Of a stretch of DNA of 61,236 bases, positions 8,692-16,371 are shown piece after piece. The notes beneath the pieces are model-generated. The model was not told the origin of the DNA and did no database searches. It saw only the letters and a list, made by a program, of their open reading frames with translations. The DNA is from Pseudomonas syringae. GTDB taxonomy: Bacteria; Pseudomonadota; Gammaproteobacteria; Pseudomonadales; Pseudomonadaceae. Made by a program: the position numbers and the translations under genes. The DNA is taken from positions 1 to 61,236 of the forward strand of contig NZ_WKCB01000026.1 in the NCBI RefSeq assembly GCF_021606685.1. The letters run 5' to 3'. Within the stretch, counting starts at the first letter, position 1. Each line of letters begins with the position of its first letter.

Positions 8692-9303
8692 ATGAATCGT
8701 GCGCTGTTTGTTTCTCTGGATGGGCCCAAGGGCGTCGGTAAAACCACACTGTTGGAAGCCATTACCCAGGTGTTGCGGGCAGACCATAAGAAGGTGATCC
8801 GGCTGTGTGAGCGAAAATGCGATCCCTCCAGGGCGCAAACCATGCTGCTCGTGAATCAACTCGCCAGGCATCCCACACAGGAATTGGAGCGCACGATTTG
8901 CCAGCGCTTTGCTGACAGCCGCGCGTGGATATCCCAGCACGTGCTGCCTGAACAGCCATCCGACAGCATCATCTTGATTGATCGCTGGTATCCGTCTGAC
9001 GCCGCATTTCGCCGAACAATCCCGTTTGCAGAGATCCTGCAAATGAACATGGATCGAAACGTACGCGTGCCAGACCTGCACGTCGGCGTGGTGACCGCAC
9101 CCGACATTTCATGGGCAAGGGCGGCCACACGCCGGCGTGGGCTGAGCAGTACGGTCATCCATGAACTGGCACAACAGGTTGCCTGTACTCACGCGTTCGA
9201 GCGCGCGGTTGCAGATCACGGTTGGGTGCTGTGCCGGAATGAAGGAACCGTTGAAGCGGCGACGATGCAGGTGGTTGCAGAGATCAATGCCTTGGTTGTG
9301 TAG
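8692..9303 (+). CDS. Thymidylate-kinase-like P-loop NTPase
   Basis: A 203-residue protein with a Walker A loop GPKGVGKT (residues 11-18) after a hydrophobic strand, and a DRWYPSD segment (97-103) equivalent to the DRY/DRW substrate-site motif of dTMP kinases. An Arg-rich lid ARAATRRRG lies around residue 140. It resembles Tmk but is divergent, and housekeeping tmk normally lies beside holB, so this is probably a paralogue acting on another nucleotide or as a nucleotide-salvage enzyme (inference). Its last codons and stop fall inside a 49-bp sequence repeated at 10534, next to dif. A 220-bp gap upstream shows nothing recognisable. Confidence 0.75.
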   Translation: MNRALFVSLDGPKGVGKTTLLEAITQVLRADHKKVIRLCERKCDPSRAQTMLLVNQLARHPTQELERTICQRFADSRAWISQHVLPEQPSDSIILIDRWYPSDAAFRRTIPFAEILQMNMDRNVRVPDLHVGVVTAPDISWARAATRRRGLSSTVIHELAQQVACTHAFERAVADHGWVLCRNEGTVEAATMQVVAEINALVV

Positions 9304-9338
9304 CAAAGGCGTGCGGTAGCCTGATACGTGATTTAACA
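9290..9338 (+). repeat. Left copy of 49-bp direct repeat near dif
   Basis: Matches 10534-10582 at 46 of 49 positions (mismatches seen at 9293, 9298 and in GATACGTG/GATACATG). It covers the last four codons and the stop of the kinase gene and ends in ATTTAACA, the first 8 bases of the 11-base XerD-type half-site of dif. The two copies are 1244 bp apart and enclose the Sel1 lipoprotein gene. Confidence 0.9.
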
Positions 9339-9474
9339 AGTGGGCGATGTCAGATGTTCATAAGCAACTGGTGTCGTCGTAGCAAAGCAGTCGTCAAGGG
9401 TGTGCCCTGACGGCGCCTCTGTTTGATCAATGGCATAATCGCGTCCTTTCCTGTTCAACGGATGCAAGGACGCC

Positions 9475-10380
9475 ATGTTCAAACCCCTGACCCTTCTGAT
9501 GCTTTTTGCTGCAATCAGCGGCTGCCAGAGCGTGACCCGGCCCGCCGATTACGACTCCTCGCTGGTTAGCATGCGGTGCATGTTGATCGCGGGTAAAAAA
9601 CCGTTCGAACGCGACAACCTCAGTTACATCGAGCGCTTTGCCGACTACGGAAACGCCATGTGCAAGGCCGCGTTGGGCAAGATGTATAAAGAGGGTGGAT
9701 ACGGCGTCGATCAGGACTTCACCAAGGCCCGTGCGCTGTTTGTCGAGTCTGCCAAGCTCAATCCCGTCACCAATATTCTGCTGGGGCAAATGGCCGAACG
9801 CGGTGAAGGCGAGCCGGTGGATTACGCCAAGGCGCGGGCGTTCTATCGCCTCTCGGGCAAGAATGCCGCGCTGCCACTAGGGCGCTTGATGGAGGAGGGC
9901 AAAGGGGGGGCGCAGGATTTGCCCGGTGCCTTGGCGCTCTACCTGGATTCGACCGAGCGCTTTGGTGATAGCGCCTGGGAGGCGATGAGCCGTTTGCGCA
10001 AGCAGGGCCAGCCACTGAGTGACGCGCAGGGAGTGCGGTATCAGCAACTCTGGATGTCGGGGTTTCTCAAGGAGCAGAACCGCCGCATGGCGGTGCGAGA
10101 GGTTTTCGATGCGGTCAATGCCACGGGCGCAGCGAAGAGCGTGAAGTTGTCCTATCGCTTCAAGTCCGACGGCGCTAAGCCGCAGGTGACGATGGTCAGC
10201 AGCTCGGGGGATACGAATGTGGACGGTTGGGTCATGAAGGCCGCATCCCATATTTCGATGGCGGGCTCTGCGCCGCTGACCGACAGCTCCGGTGAGCAGG
10301 AGATCGTGGCGCCGCTGGTATTCTCGCCGCTAGACACTAAACGCATGGCTTTTATATGCGGGCGAAAACCTTGCTCTTGA
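9475..10380 (+). CDS. Sel1-repeat lipoprotein
   Basis: A 301-residue exported lipoprotein. The signal peptide ends in a lipobox (A-I-S-G-C, Cys17), so it should be diacylated and membrane-anchored. Residues about 55-170 contain Sel1/TPR-like repeats (AALGKMYKEGGYGVDQDFTKARALF; LLGQMAERGEGEPVDYAKARAFY). The C-terminal 110 residues (VKLSYRFKSDGAKPQVTMVSSSG) resemble a small energy-transducer-like fold, but I cannot assign it. It is the only gene in the 1244-bp unit bounded by direct repeats beside dif. Start ATG at 9475, with AAGGA upstream. Confidence 0.85.
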   Translation: MFKPLTLLMLFAAISGCQSVTRPADYDSSLVSMRCMLIAGKKPFERDNLSYIERFADYGNAMCKAALGKMYKEGGYGVDQDFTKARALFVESAKLNPVTNILLGQMAERGEGEPVDYAKARAFYRLSGKNAALPLGRLMEEGKGGAQDLPGALALYLDSTERFGDSAWEAMSRLRKQGQPLSDAQGVRYQQLWMSGFLKEQNRRMAVREVFDAVNATGAAKSVKLSYRFKSDGAKPQVTMVSSSGDTNVDGWVMKAASHISMAGSAPLTDSSGEQEIVAPLVFSPLDTKRMAFICGRKPCS

Positions 10381-10533
10381 TCAATCTGCGGTTGCAGCCT
10401 GGACGGGGATGCCTTGCAGCTACCGCTTGAGTCTGAGGTCATCTCAAACTGGTAGTAGCGGCCAAAGCTCTTAGGATGGGAAAGTCTCTTCAAATCGCGA
10501 CCGTCACACATTTGCTCTCATTTCTGTTGGTCA

Positions 10534-10582
10534 CCTAGGTTATGTAGCAAAGGCGTGCGGTAGCCTGATACATGATTTAACA
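10534..10582 (+). repeat. Right copy of 49-bp direct repeat, running into dif
   Basis: Second copy of 9290-9338 (46 of 49 identical). Here the repeat continues into the complete dif site (its last 8 bases, 10575-10582, are the first 8 of dif). The duplicated codons of the kinase 3' end are not in use: the corresponding frame contains extra stops. The 385-bp gap 10381-10765 holds this repeat and dif, and otherwise nothing I recognise. Confidence 0.9.
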
Positions 10583-10602
10583 TAATATACATTATGCGCA
10601 AT
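10575..10602 (-). other. dif chromosome-dimer resolution site (XerC/XerD target)
   Basis: A 28-bp site that on the - strand reads XerC-type arm ATTGCGCATAA (10602-10592), central TGTATA (10591-10586) and XerD-type arm TTATGTTAAAT (10585-10575). From memory this equals E. coli dif except for the two outermost XerC-arm bases. XerCD, activated by FtsK, resolve chromosome dimers here, so the site marks the replication terminus. A 7-bp inverted repeat CGCAATA/TATTGCG (10597-10603, 10607-10613) overlaps the XerC side. Octamers GGGCAGGG lie on the + strand to the left and on the - strand to the right, as expected for KOPS. Confidence 0.92.
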
Positions 10603-10765
10603 ATCCTATTGCGTGCTCAGCACCAGCTGCCCAGCAGATTTCACCAGGCAAACTCCTCTCAAATTGATTTGCAGAAATCCTGCATTCAGCCCCCTCATGA
10701 ATGGCATTAGCTTGAGTGTTCAACTTTACTCGACCGCATGGATGCCATCTCCCTTCGAGGTCTGC

Positions 10766-11257
10766 ATGAAGCGACTCATTGTGATGCTCTGCTGCGGTAT
10801 CTTGATGGCCGGTTGCGACGTCAGTTTCAACAAGGCGCCGCCCAAGCCGGTCACGCTGACGGACCCAGGCACGCCTGAGCATCAGCAGCGCGTCTTTGAG
10901 GCGGCTGGCCGCTTTATACACTTGCTTGATGAGGGCAAAGTCGATGAAACCTGGACGCTGCTCAGCCCGGTGTTCAAGGCCATGACGTCTGAGTTCGTCT
11001 GGAGCAACGCTGTCAAAGGCCTGCGACTTGGGCTCGGAACGCTCAAGGAGCACGGCCCGGTGAGCATGGGTTTTACTGATCAGATGCCGGATGCACCTGC
11101 CGGGCGCTATGCCGTTGTAGAGTTTCCCTCCACGTATGCCGTGACGAGCGTCAAGGAAAAAGTCGTGTTGCGTGAAGATGGCAACCAGTGGTTGGTTGCC
11201 GGCTATTACGTGAACAAGACCGTGGTTTGGGGCGACAGCGCCAAAGAGGTGCGTTAA
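10766..11257 (+). CDS. Small lipoprotein, DUF4019-like
   Basis: A 163-residue protein that starts MKRLIVMLCCGILMAGC, a short signal peptide with lipobox L-M-A-G-C. The mature part (HQQRVFEAAGRFIHLLDEGKVDETWTLLSPVFK and a C-terminal VVLREDGNQWLVAGYYV) resembles the DUF4019 family of exported NTF2-like proteins of unknown function. The ATG at 10766 is chosen because it begins the signal peptide; the frame is open 51 codons further upstream across the dif-flanking dyad. It lies just beyond dif and is convergent with the MCP gene. Confidence 0.8.
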   Translation: MKRLIVMLCCGILMAGCDVSFNKAPPKPVTLTDPGTPEHQQRVFEAAGRFIHLLDEGKVDETWTLLSPVFKAMTSEFVWSNAVKGLRLGLGTLKEHGPVSMGFTDQMPDAPAGRYAVVEFPSTYAVTSVKEKVVLREDGNQWLVAGYYVNKTVVWGDSAKEVR

Positions 11258-11290
11258 CCTCCTCCTTCAACGCTAGGCGCTTGAGACTTT

Positions 11291-11318
11291 ACTCAACTAA
11301 ATGACTATTTAGTTGAGT
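11291..11318. terminator. Bidirectional hairpin between convergent genes
   Basis: Perfect 12-bp arms ACTCAACTAAAT (11291-11302) and ATTTAGTTGAGT (11307-11318) around a 4-base loop GACT, lying between the lipoprotein stop (11257) and the MCP stop (11339). Position and perfect symmetry suggest a shared terminator; it lacks a long T tract. Confidence 0.65.
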
Positions 11319-11338
11319 TAAATCAACAAGTTACGCAA

Positions 11339-12952
11339 TCAAAGCTGAAACCGATCGACAGATTGCGACAACTTCCCCGCCAACCCCGCCAGCTCATCGG
11401 TTGTCGAGGCTGTCTGCCCTATTACCCGGCTGTTGTTTTCCGACATGCCCGCAATCATCTCCACCTGATGCGAGATTTCATTGCTGGCCAGGCTCTGTTC
11501 GCCGATCGTGCGCGAAATATCGTTGACCAACTCCGTGGTACTCAGGGTGGCCTGCAGGATTTCACGGATAGCCCGCTCGACCTCGGCGGTCACGGCCATG
11601 CCCTTGTCCACTTGAGCGACGCCCTCCTCCATGCTGGTCACCGCCTCGCGGGTGTTTTGCTGGATACGCCCGACCATGCTGGCAATTTCCTGGGTCGAGG
11701 CGCTCGTGCGCCCGGCCAGGCTGCGGACTTCATCGGCGACTACCGCAAAACCTCGGCCCTGCTCCCCGGCGCGGGCGGCTTCGATCGCGGCGTTCAGGGC
11801 CAGCAGGTTGGTTTGGTCGGCAATGCCTTTAATCACCTGGATAATGCTGTAAATGGCCTCGGACTCCTTGTCCAGCGTGCGGATGACCTGGGCCGACTGC
11901 TGCGCTGAACGGGCAATGCCATCCATATCCTTAACCACCTGGTGAATCACCTTGCCGCCGTCCGTGGCCAAGGCTTGCGCCTGGTTGGCCATGTCCAGTG
12001 CGCGACCGGCATGCCGCGTGATTTCCTCGATACTGGCGGTCATTTCACTGGCTGCAGCGGCCATGGTGCTGGCGGCGGCGCTTTGTTGCTGGCTGCTGCC
12101 GGCGACTTCATGGCAGCCCTGGCTCAACTGTTCGCTCATGCTGTTGACGCCATGCGCATTGCCGCGCACCACTTCGATCATGCCGCGCAGGTCCCGTTGC
12201 ATGGTGGCCAGGCTGCGGATCAACGCGCCGGCTTCGTCCTTGCGCTTGGGCTCCACAATCGGCTCGCTCAAGTTGCCCCGGGCGATGCTGGCCGCAATGT
12301 GGCTGGCGGTCTGCAGCGGGCCCATGATGCTCAGCATCACCCAGCGACCCTGAGCCAGCAGCAGAACAAGGCTGGCGATCAATACCGCGCCGAGGGTGAT
12401 GTTGGCCGTGCTGATGGTCTGCCGGGTACCGATGCTGCTTTGTTCGGTGTTGCTCTCGATCAGCTCACTGAGCGCCGCCATCTGATCTTCCAGGGTGCTG
12501 AAAGCGGCGTTGAACGTCTCCAGTTCGCTGCGCGCGGCCTCGGGATTGTCCAGAGCCAGGGTGACAATGCGCTCGCCCGTACTCACATAAGTGTCCAGGC
12601 TGGGCCGGATCTTTTCCAGGCTGGCCTTGAGCGTATCGTCCAACGGCAGCTTCAGGTTGTCCCCCAGCACTTGGCGGAAGTGCTCAGCGTGTTCCTTGAG
12701 CGAACTGCTGACCTCGGCCTTGGTACTGGTGCTTTTCCCCAGGCCCACCAACAGCGCCGACAACACGTCGGCGCGCAGGGCGTCGTGCATCATGTCGGCT
12801 TCCATGTGGTTGCGCAGCATGGTCATGCTCACCTCATTGGCCTCCACGGCGGCGCCCATGCGCGTATTGCCCAGGTAGCCGGTCAGGCTCATGACCAGCG
12901 CCGTAAGCAGTCCGGTCGCAATCAACAGCATCAAGCGCACTCTGATCGTCAT
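11339..12952 (-). CDS. Methyl-accepting chemotaxis protein
   Basis: A 537-residue transmembrane chemoreceptor. TM1 is at residues 5-26, a four-helix-bundle periplasmic sensor domain at about 27-185, and TM2 at about 188-208 (ITLGAVLIASLVLLLAQG). A HAMP domain follows (209-262), then the cytoplasmic signalling domain with tip [25 protein letters not shown] near residue 385. It has no C-terminal CheR-binding pentapeptide (ends SQSVDRFQL). The helical sensor is of the 4HB type, which can bind small organic acids or other ligands; the ligand is unknown. It is divergent from the Bcr/CflA pump. Confidence 0.92.
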   Translation of the reverse strand: MTIRVRLMLLIATGLLTALVMSLTGYLGNTRMGAAVEANEVSMTMLRNHMEADMMHDALRADVLSALLVGLGKSTSTKAEVSSSLKEHAEHFRQVLGDNLKLPLDDTLKASLEKIRPSLDTYVSTGERIVTLALDNPEAARSELETFNAAFSTLEDQMAALSELIESNTEQSSIGTRQTISTANITLGAVLIASLVLLLAQGRWVMLSIMGPLQTASHIAASIARGNLSEPIVEPKRKDEAGALIRSLATMQRDLRGMIEVVRGNAHGVNSMSEQLSQGCHEVAGSSQQQSAAASTMAAAASEMTASIEEITRHAGRALDMANQAQALATDGGKVIHQVVKDMDGIARSAQQSAQVIRTLDKESEAIYSIIQVIKGIADQTNLLALNAAIEAARAGEQGRGFAVVADEVRSLAGRTSASTQEIASMVGRIQQNTREAVTSMEEGVAQVDKGMAVTAEVERAIREILQATLSTTELVNDISRTIGEQSLASNEISHQVEMIAGMSENNSRVIGQTASTTDELAGLAGKLSQSVDRFQL

Positions 12953-13054
12953 GCTGGTATCCCCCTACCTGGACCGCCGGCTGGAACCCAACCGCTCACG
13001 CGTCACTGCCAAGGTTATCGGCAAGAATCTTCGGTTAATGAAGACTAAGTTTGC

Positions 13055-13070
13055 GGATCTGTACAGATCC
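13055..13070. promoter_or_regulatory. 16-bp perfect palindrome upstream of bcr-type gene
   Basis: GGATCTGTACAGATCC is fully self-complementary and sits 38 bases upstream of the ATG of the Bcr/CflA gene, within the divergent gap shared with the MCP gene. It is a plausible operator for a dimeric regulator; no regulator gene is adjacent. Confidence 0.4.
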
Positions 13071-13108
13071 CTTAATCTGACCGGCTTCTGCTCTGCCCGG
13101 AACCGCTC

Positions 13109-14317
13109 ATGTCTCGAAGTATTGCTCACCTCGCCCTGCTGCTGGGTTTGATCACCGCCGTCGGCCCCTTTGCCATCGACATCTACCTGCCGGCCCTGCC
13201 CACCCTGGGCGCCAGTTTGCAGGCCTCGCCGGCGGCTGTGCAGATGAGCCTTACGGTGTTTTTCATGATCATTGGCGTGTGCCAACTGTTCTACGGGCCG
13301 CTCAGTGATGTGTTCGGGCGCAAGCCACCGATTTACGCAGGGTTGGTGATCTTTGCCATCGGCAGCGTCGGCTGTGCGTTGGCGCCGACCATCGAGGTGC
13401 TGATTGGCTTTCGTGCGGTGCAGGCGTTTGGCGCGTGCGCGGGCATGGTCATCCCCCGAGCGATCGTGCGCGACCTCTACACCGGCCACGAAGCGGCCCG
13501 CCTGATGGCGTTGCTGATGCTGGTGATGAGCGTCTCGCCGATCCTCGCGCCGCTGGCCGGCAGCCTGGTGATTTCGCTGTGGAGCTGGCGCGAAGTATTT
13601 GCCGTGCTCGCCGTTGTGGCGGTGTTGTGCCTGGGGATGACCATCGTCCAACTGCCGGAAACCCACCCCGCCGAGCGCCGTTTGGGCAAGACCCAGGGCA
13701 GCGCGTTCAGCAGCTACGGCGCACTGCTGCGTGACCCGGTCTTTATCGGTTTGTCGGTGGTGTGCGGCTTTGGCCTGGCCACGTTCTTCGTGTTTATCGG
13801 CAGCGCGCCGTTCGTATACATCGAGTACTTCGGCCTGACCCCGACCCAGTTCAGCCTGTGCTTTGCGCTGAACGCGGCGTCGTTTTTTGCCATGAGCCAA
13901 CTCACGGCGCGCCTCAGTGCGCGTTTTGGCCTGGCGCCATTGATTCGTTGGTCAGTGGTGGCCGTCGCCGCAATCATGGCGTTGCTGGCAATCACCACCG
14001 TATGGGTCGACAGCCTGGCCCTGATGATGACGCTGCTGTTTATCGGCTTCGGGTTCCTCGGCTTGCTGTTGCCGGCGGCCGGGGTGTTATCGCTGGAGGA
14101 GCATGGCGCCGTCGCGGGCTCCGCTTCGGCGCTGCTCGGCGCGATTCAGATGATCACGGCTGCGGTGTCCATGACCCTGGTCGGGGTGTTTGCCGACCAT
14201 ACGCCAGCGCCGATGTTGATCGGCATCGCACTGTGTGCGGTCGCGGCAATGCTCACGGTCATGTGGACATTACGGCGCCTGCCGGCACACCTTTCGGGCG
14301 CGCAGCGCGGCGTCTAG
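13109..14317 (+). CDS. Bcr/CflA-family MFS multidrug efflux transporter
   Basis: A 402-residue 12-TM protein of the DHA1 Bcr/CflA group. Visible signatures are AVGPFAIDIYLPALP in TM1, MFS motif A as YGPLSDVFGRKP between TM2 and TM3, and GACAGMVIPRAIVRDLY in TM4, characteristic of this family. It exports bicyclomycin- or chloramphenicol-like compounds or sulfonamides in relatives; the substrate here is unknown. The start is the ATG at 13109, near a perfect palindrome at 13055. No periplasmic adaptor is encoded nearby, so it acts as a single-component pump. Confidence 0.9.
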   Translation: MSRSIAHLALLLGLITAVGPFAIDIYLPALPTLGASLQASPAAVQMSLTVFFMIIGVCQLFYGPLSDVFGRKPPIYAGLVIFAIGSVGCALAPTIEVLIGFRAVQAFGACAGMVIPRAIVRDLYTGHEAARLMALLMLVMSVSPILAPLAGSLVISLWSWREVFAVLAVVAVLCLGMTIVQLPETHPAERRLGKTQGSAFSSYGALLRDPVFIGLSVVCGFGLATFFVFIGSAPFVYIEYFGLTPTQFSLCFALNAASFFAMSQLTARLSARFGLAPLIRWSVVAVAAIMALLAITTVWVDSLALMMTLLFIGFGFLGLLLPAAGVLSLEEHGAVAGSASALLGAIQMITAAVSMTLVGVFADHTPAPMLIGIALCAVAAMLTVMWTLRRLPAHLSGAQRGV

Positions 14318-14421
14318 CCCGGGCCAACCATTCGTCGGGCCTCACGGGCATCCATTACAACTATCGGCGGGCGCGCAACTACTAATCCCATAGCATCCTT
14401 GAACAGCTATGGAGATTGAAA

Positions 14422-15279
14422 ATGACTGACTACCCTCGCCCGCCCTTCGCGCCTCAGGCCCAAGCCGTGCCCGGTACCCAGAAAAAAATGGAGCCCTACC
14501 CCGATTGTGGCGAGCAGACGTACAAAGGCTCGGGCCGACTGGCCAACAAGATCGCGCTGATCACCGGTGCCGACAGTGGTATAGGCCGCGCGGTTGCCAT
14601 CGCCTTTGCCCGTGAAGGCGCCGACGTGGCCATCGCTTACCTGGACGAGCATGAGGACGCCAAAGAAACCGCACGCTGGGTCGAAGAAGCGGGTCGTCAA
14701 TGCGTGCTCTTGCCCGGTGACATCGCGCAAAAGGCCACCTGCCAGGCGCTGGTGGACAAAACCGTCGAACAGTTCGGGCGCATCGACGTGCTGGTGAACA
14801 ATGCCGCGTTCCAGATGAGCCACGAAACCCTCGAAGAAATCGAGGATGAAGAGTGGGTCAAAACCTTCGATATCAACATCACCGCGATGTTCCGTATCTG
14901 CAAGGCCGCGCTGCCGCATATGAAAGCCGGTAGCTCGATCATCAACACCAGCTCGGTCAACTCCGACATGCCCAAGCCAACCCTGCTGGCCTATGCGGCC
15001 ACCAAGGGTGCAATTGCCAACTTCACCGGTGGCTTGGCGCAGTTGCTCGGCAGTAAGGGCATTCGCGTCAACAGCGTCGCGCCCGGCCCGATCTGGACCC
15101 CGCTGATCGTCTCGACGATGCCCGACGACGACGTACAGAGCTTCGGCAGCGAAACCCCACTGGGCCGCCCTGGCCAGCCGGTGGAGGTAGCGCCGATCTA
15201 TGTGCTGCTGGCCTCGGATGAAGGCAGCTACATCTCCGGTTCGCGTTACGCCGTCACCGGCGGCAAACCCATACTCTGA
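14422..15279 (+). CDS. SDR-family oxidoreductase (YghA/general-stress type)
   Basis: A 285-residue short-chain dehydrogenase with a 40-residue N-terminal extension (YPRPPFAPQAQAVPGTQKKM, then EPYPDCGEQTYKGSGRL) seen in YghA and Bacillus general-stress SDRs. The cofactor motif TGADSGIG lies around residues 48-55, NNAA around 130, and the catalytic Tyr-x3-Lys in AYAATKGA around 190. The PGPIWTPLI loop is intact. It is probably an NADP(H)-dependent reductase of an aldehyde or ketone, often stress-induced (inference). I chose ATG 14422 over a TTG at 14416 because GGAG at 14411-14414 gives proper spacing. Confidence 0.9.
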   Translation: MTDYPRPPFAPQAQAVPGTQKKMEPYPDCGEQTYKGSGRLANKIALITGADSGIGRAVAIAFAREGADVAIAYLDEHEDAKETARWVEEAGRQCVLLPGDIAQKATCQALVDKTVEQFGRIDVLVNNAAFQMSHETLEEIEDEEWVKTFDINITAMFRICKAALPHMKAGSSIINTSSVNSDMPKPTLLAYAATKGAIANFTGGLAQLLGSKGIRVNSVAPGPIWTPLIVSTMPDDDVQSFGSETPLGRPGQPVEVAPIYVLLASDEGSYISGSRYAVTGGKPIL

Positions 15280-15297
15280 CGCCTGCAAAAACACCAT

Positions 15298-15325
15298 TGG
15301 GGGATCGGGCCAGCCCGCGCCCCCA
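15298..15325. terminator. GC-rich hairpin between convergent SDR and recombinase genes
   Basis: Arms 15298-15310 (TGGGGGATCGGGC) and 15313-15325 (GCCCGCGCCCCCA) pair at 11 of 13 positions. The hairpin lies between the SDR stop at 15279 and the recombinase stop at 15349. It is a likely shared terminator, without a clear U tract. Confidence 0.5.
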
Positions 15326-15348
15326 TTTGATCCAGGTTGTTCACGCAG

Positions 15349-16263
15349 TCACAGGTCAAACCGGTCCACCGCCCTACGCCGCTCATTGTCGTCGCGCACG
15401 TCATAGCTGGCGGTGGTCTGGATATTGGTGTGATGCGCCAGTTTTTGCGCAATCGACAGATCATGTTCCTCGATCACCCGCGTGATGAACGAGCGGCGAA
15501 AATCGTGCGGCATGATTTTTACCCCCACCTGCTCGCCCCGTTGCCGCGCGATGTAATAGATTGCGTGCTTGGTGATGCGCTCACGGGTGATGTGGCTGCC
15601 ACGGCGGATGCGGTTGAACAGGAAGCTGTCGTCCTGCTCGCCCTCTTTGAGCTGCTCGCGCCGGAACGCCAACCACGCCTGCAACTTGGCGAACGCCCAG
15701 TCGGGGGCGTACTTGATCAGCTCCTTGTTGCCCTTGCCGATCACCCGCAAACTGCGCTCGTCGAAGTTGATCTGCGCCAGGTCAAGGTTGACCGACTCCG
15801 ACTTGCGCATGCCCGAGCCGTACAGGATGCCGATCACCGCTGCGTCCCGCAGGCCCTGGGGGCGCGGGTCGGCGGCGCAAACGTCCATCATTTCGCGGAT
15901 CAGCGTGCGCCGCAGGTTGCGGCCCTGGCCCAGGCGGCTACCGGACGCTGCCTTGACCATGCGCATGCGCAACAAGTGTTCCTGGCTGATGAGGCTCAAC
16001 CGCCACGCTTCATTCATCACGCCGCGCACCGCGTTCACGTACAGCGACGAGGTGTTCGGCGCATAGCCATCCTCGCGCAGGGCGGCTACCAGGGCGATGA
16101 CGTGTTCGGGTTGCAGCAGGTGCCAGTCGATCTCTTCGAGGTTGATGTCTTCGAAGCCGAGGCGGTCGGCGGCGTCCTGCAGCACATAACGCATGGTCAG
16201 TTGGCTGGAGGGCGCCAGGCGGGTGAGATAAAGGGTCAGCGGGTTGCGGATAGACTCAGTCAA
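15349..16263 (-). CDS. Xer-sized tyrosine recombinase/integrase
   Basis: A 304-residue tyrosine recombinase with the complete catalytic set: Arg153 (GSGMRKSE), a Lys in the GKGNK hairpin (about 178-180), His253 and Arg256 (HDFRRS), His278 (LAHHTN) and the nucleophile Tyr287 (TTASYDVR). The N-terminal SAM-like core-binding domain covers about residues 5-105. The length is close to XerC/XerD, but the sequence is not either of them as I know them, and no phage genes or tRNA sit beside it. It lies about 5 kb from dif. Its target is unknown. Its start is followed upstream by an inverted repeat at 16283-16322. Confidence 0.9.
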   Translation of the reverse strand: MTESIRNPLTLYLTRLAPSSQLTMRYVLQDAADRLGFEDINLEEIDWHLLQPEHVIALVAALREDGYAPNTSSLYVNAVRGVMNEAWRLSLISQEHLLRMRMVKAASGSRLGQGRNLRRTLIREMMDVCAADPRPQGLRDAAVIGILYGSGMRKSESVNLDLAQINFDERSLRVIGKGNKELIKYAPDWAFAKLQAWLAFRREQLKEGEQDDSFLFNRIRRGSHITRERITKHAIYYIARQRGEQVGVKIMPHDFRRSFITRVIEEHDLSIAQKLAHHTNIQTTASYDVRDDNERRRAVDRFDL

Positions 16264-16282
16264 GGGAGATCAGCCTTTGGAT

Positions 16283-16322
16283 TAAATACCTCAACCAAGC
16301 CATTGTTTATTCGAGGTATTTA
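16283..16322. repeat. Inverted repeat upstream of the recombinase gene
   Basis: Perfect 10-bp arms TAAATACCTC (16283-16292) and GAGGTATTTA (16313-16322) separated by 20 bp, 20 bases upstream of the recombinase start codon. It could be an autoregulatory operator or the recombinase's own binding site. The 20-bp spacing is larger than the 6-8 bp of classical Xer crossover sites. Confidence 0.55.
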
Positions 16323-16371
16323 GTGAATTGGCGAGGCCCGAGTCTACCCCATGACAGGCGCTCGCACCAAA

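Noticed and set aside
8692..9303. Housekeeping thymidylate kinase tmk
   Set aside because: No holB or pilZ neighbour and divergent sequence; better described as a Tmk-like paralogue.
9290..10582. Insertion sequence around the Sel1 gene
   Set aside because: Boundaries are direct, not inverted, repeats and no transposase is encoded; the dif overlap points to another mechanism.
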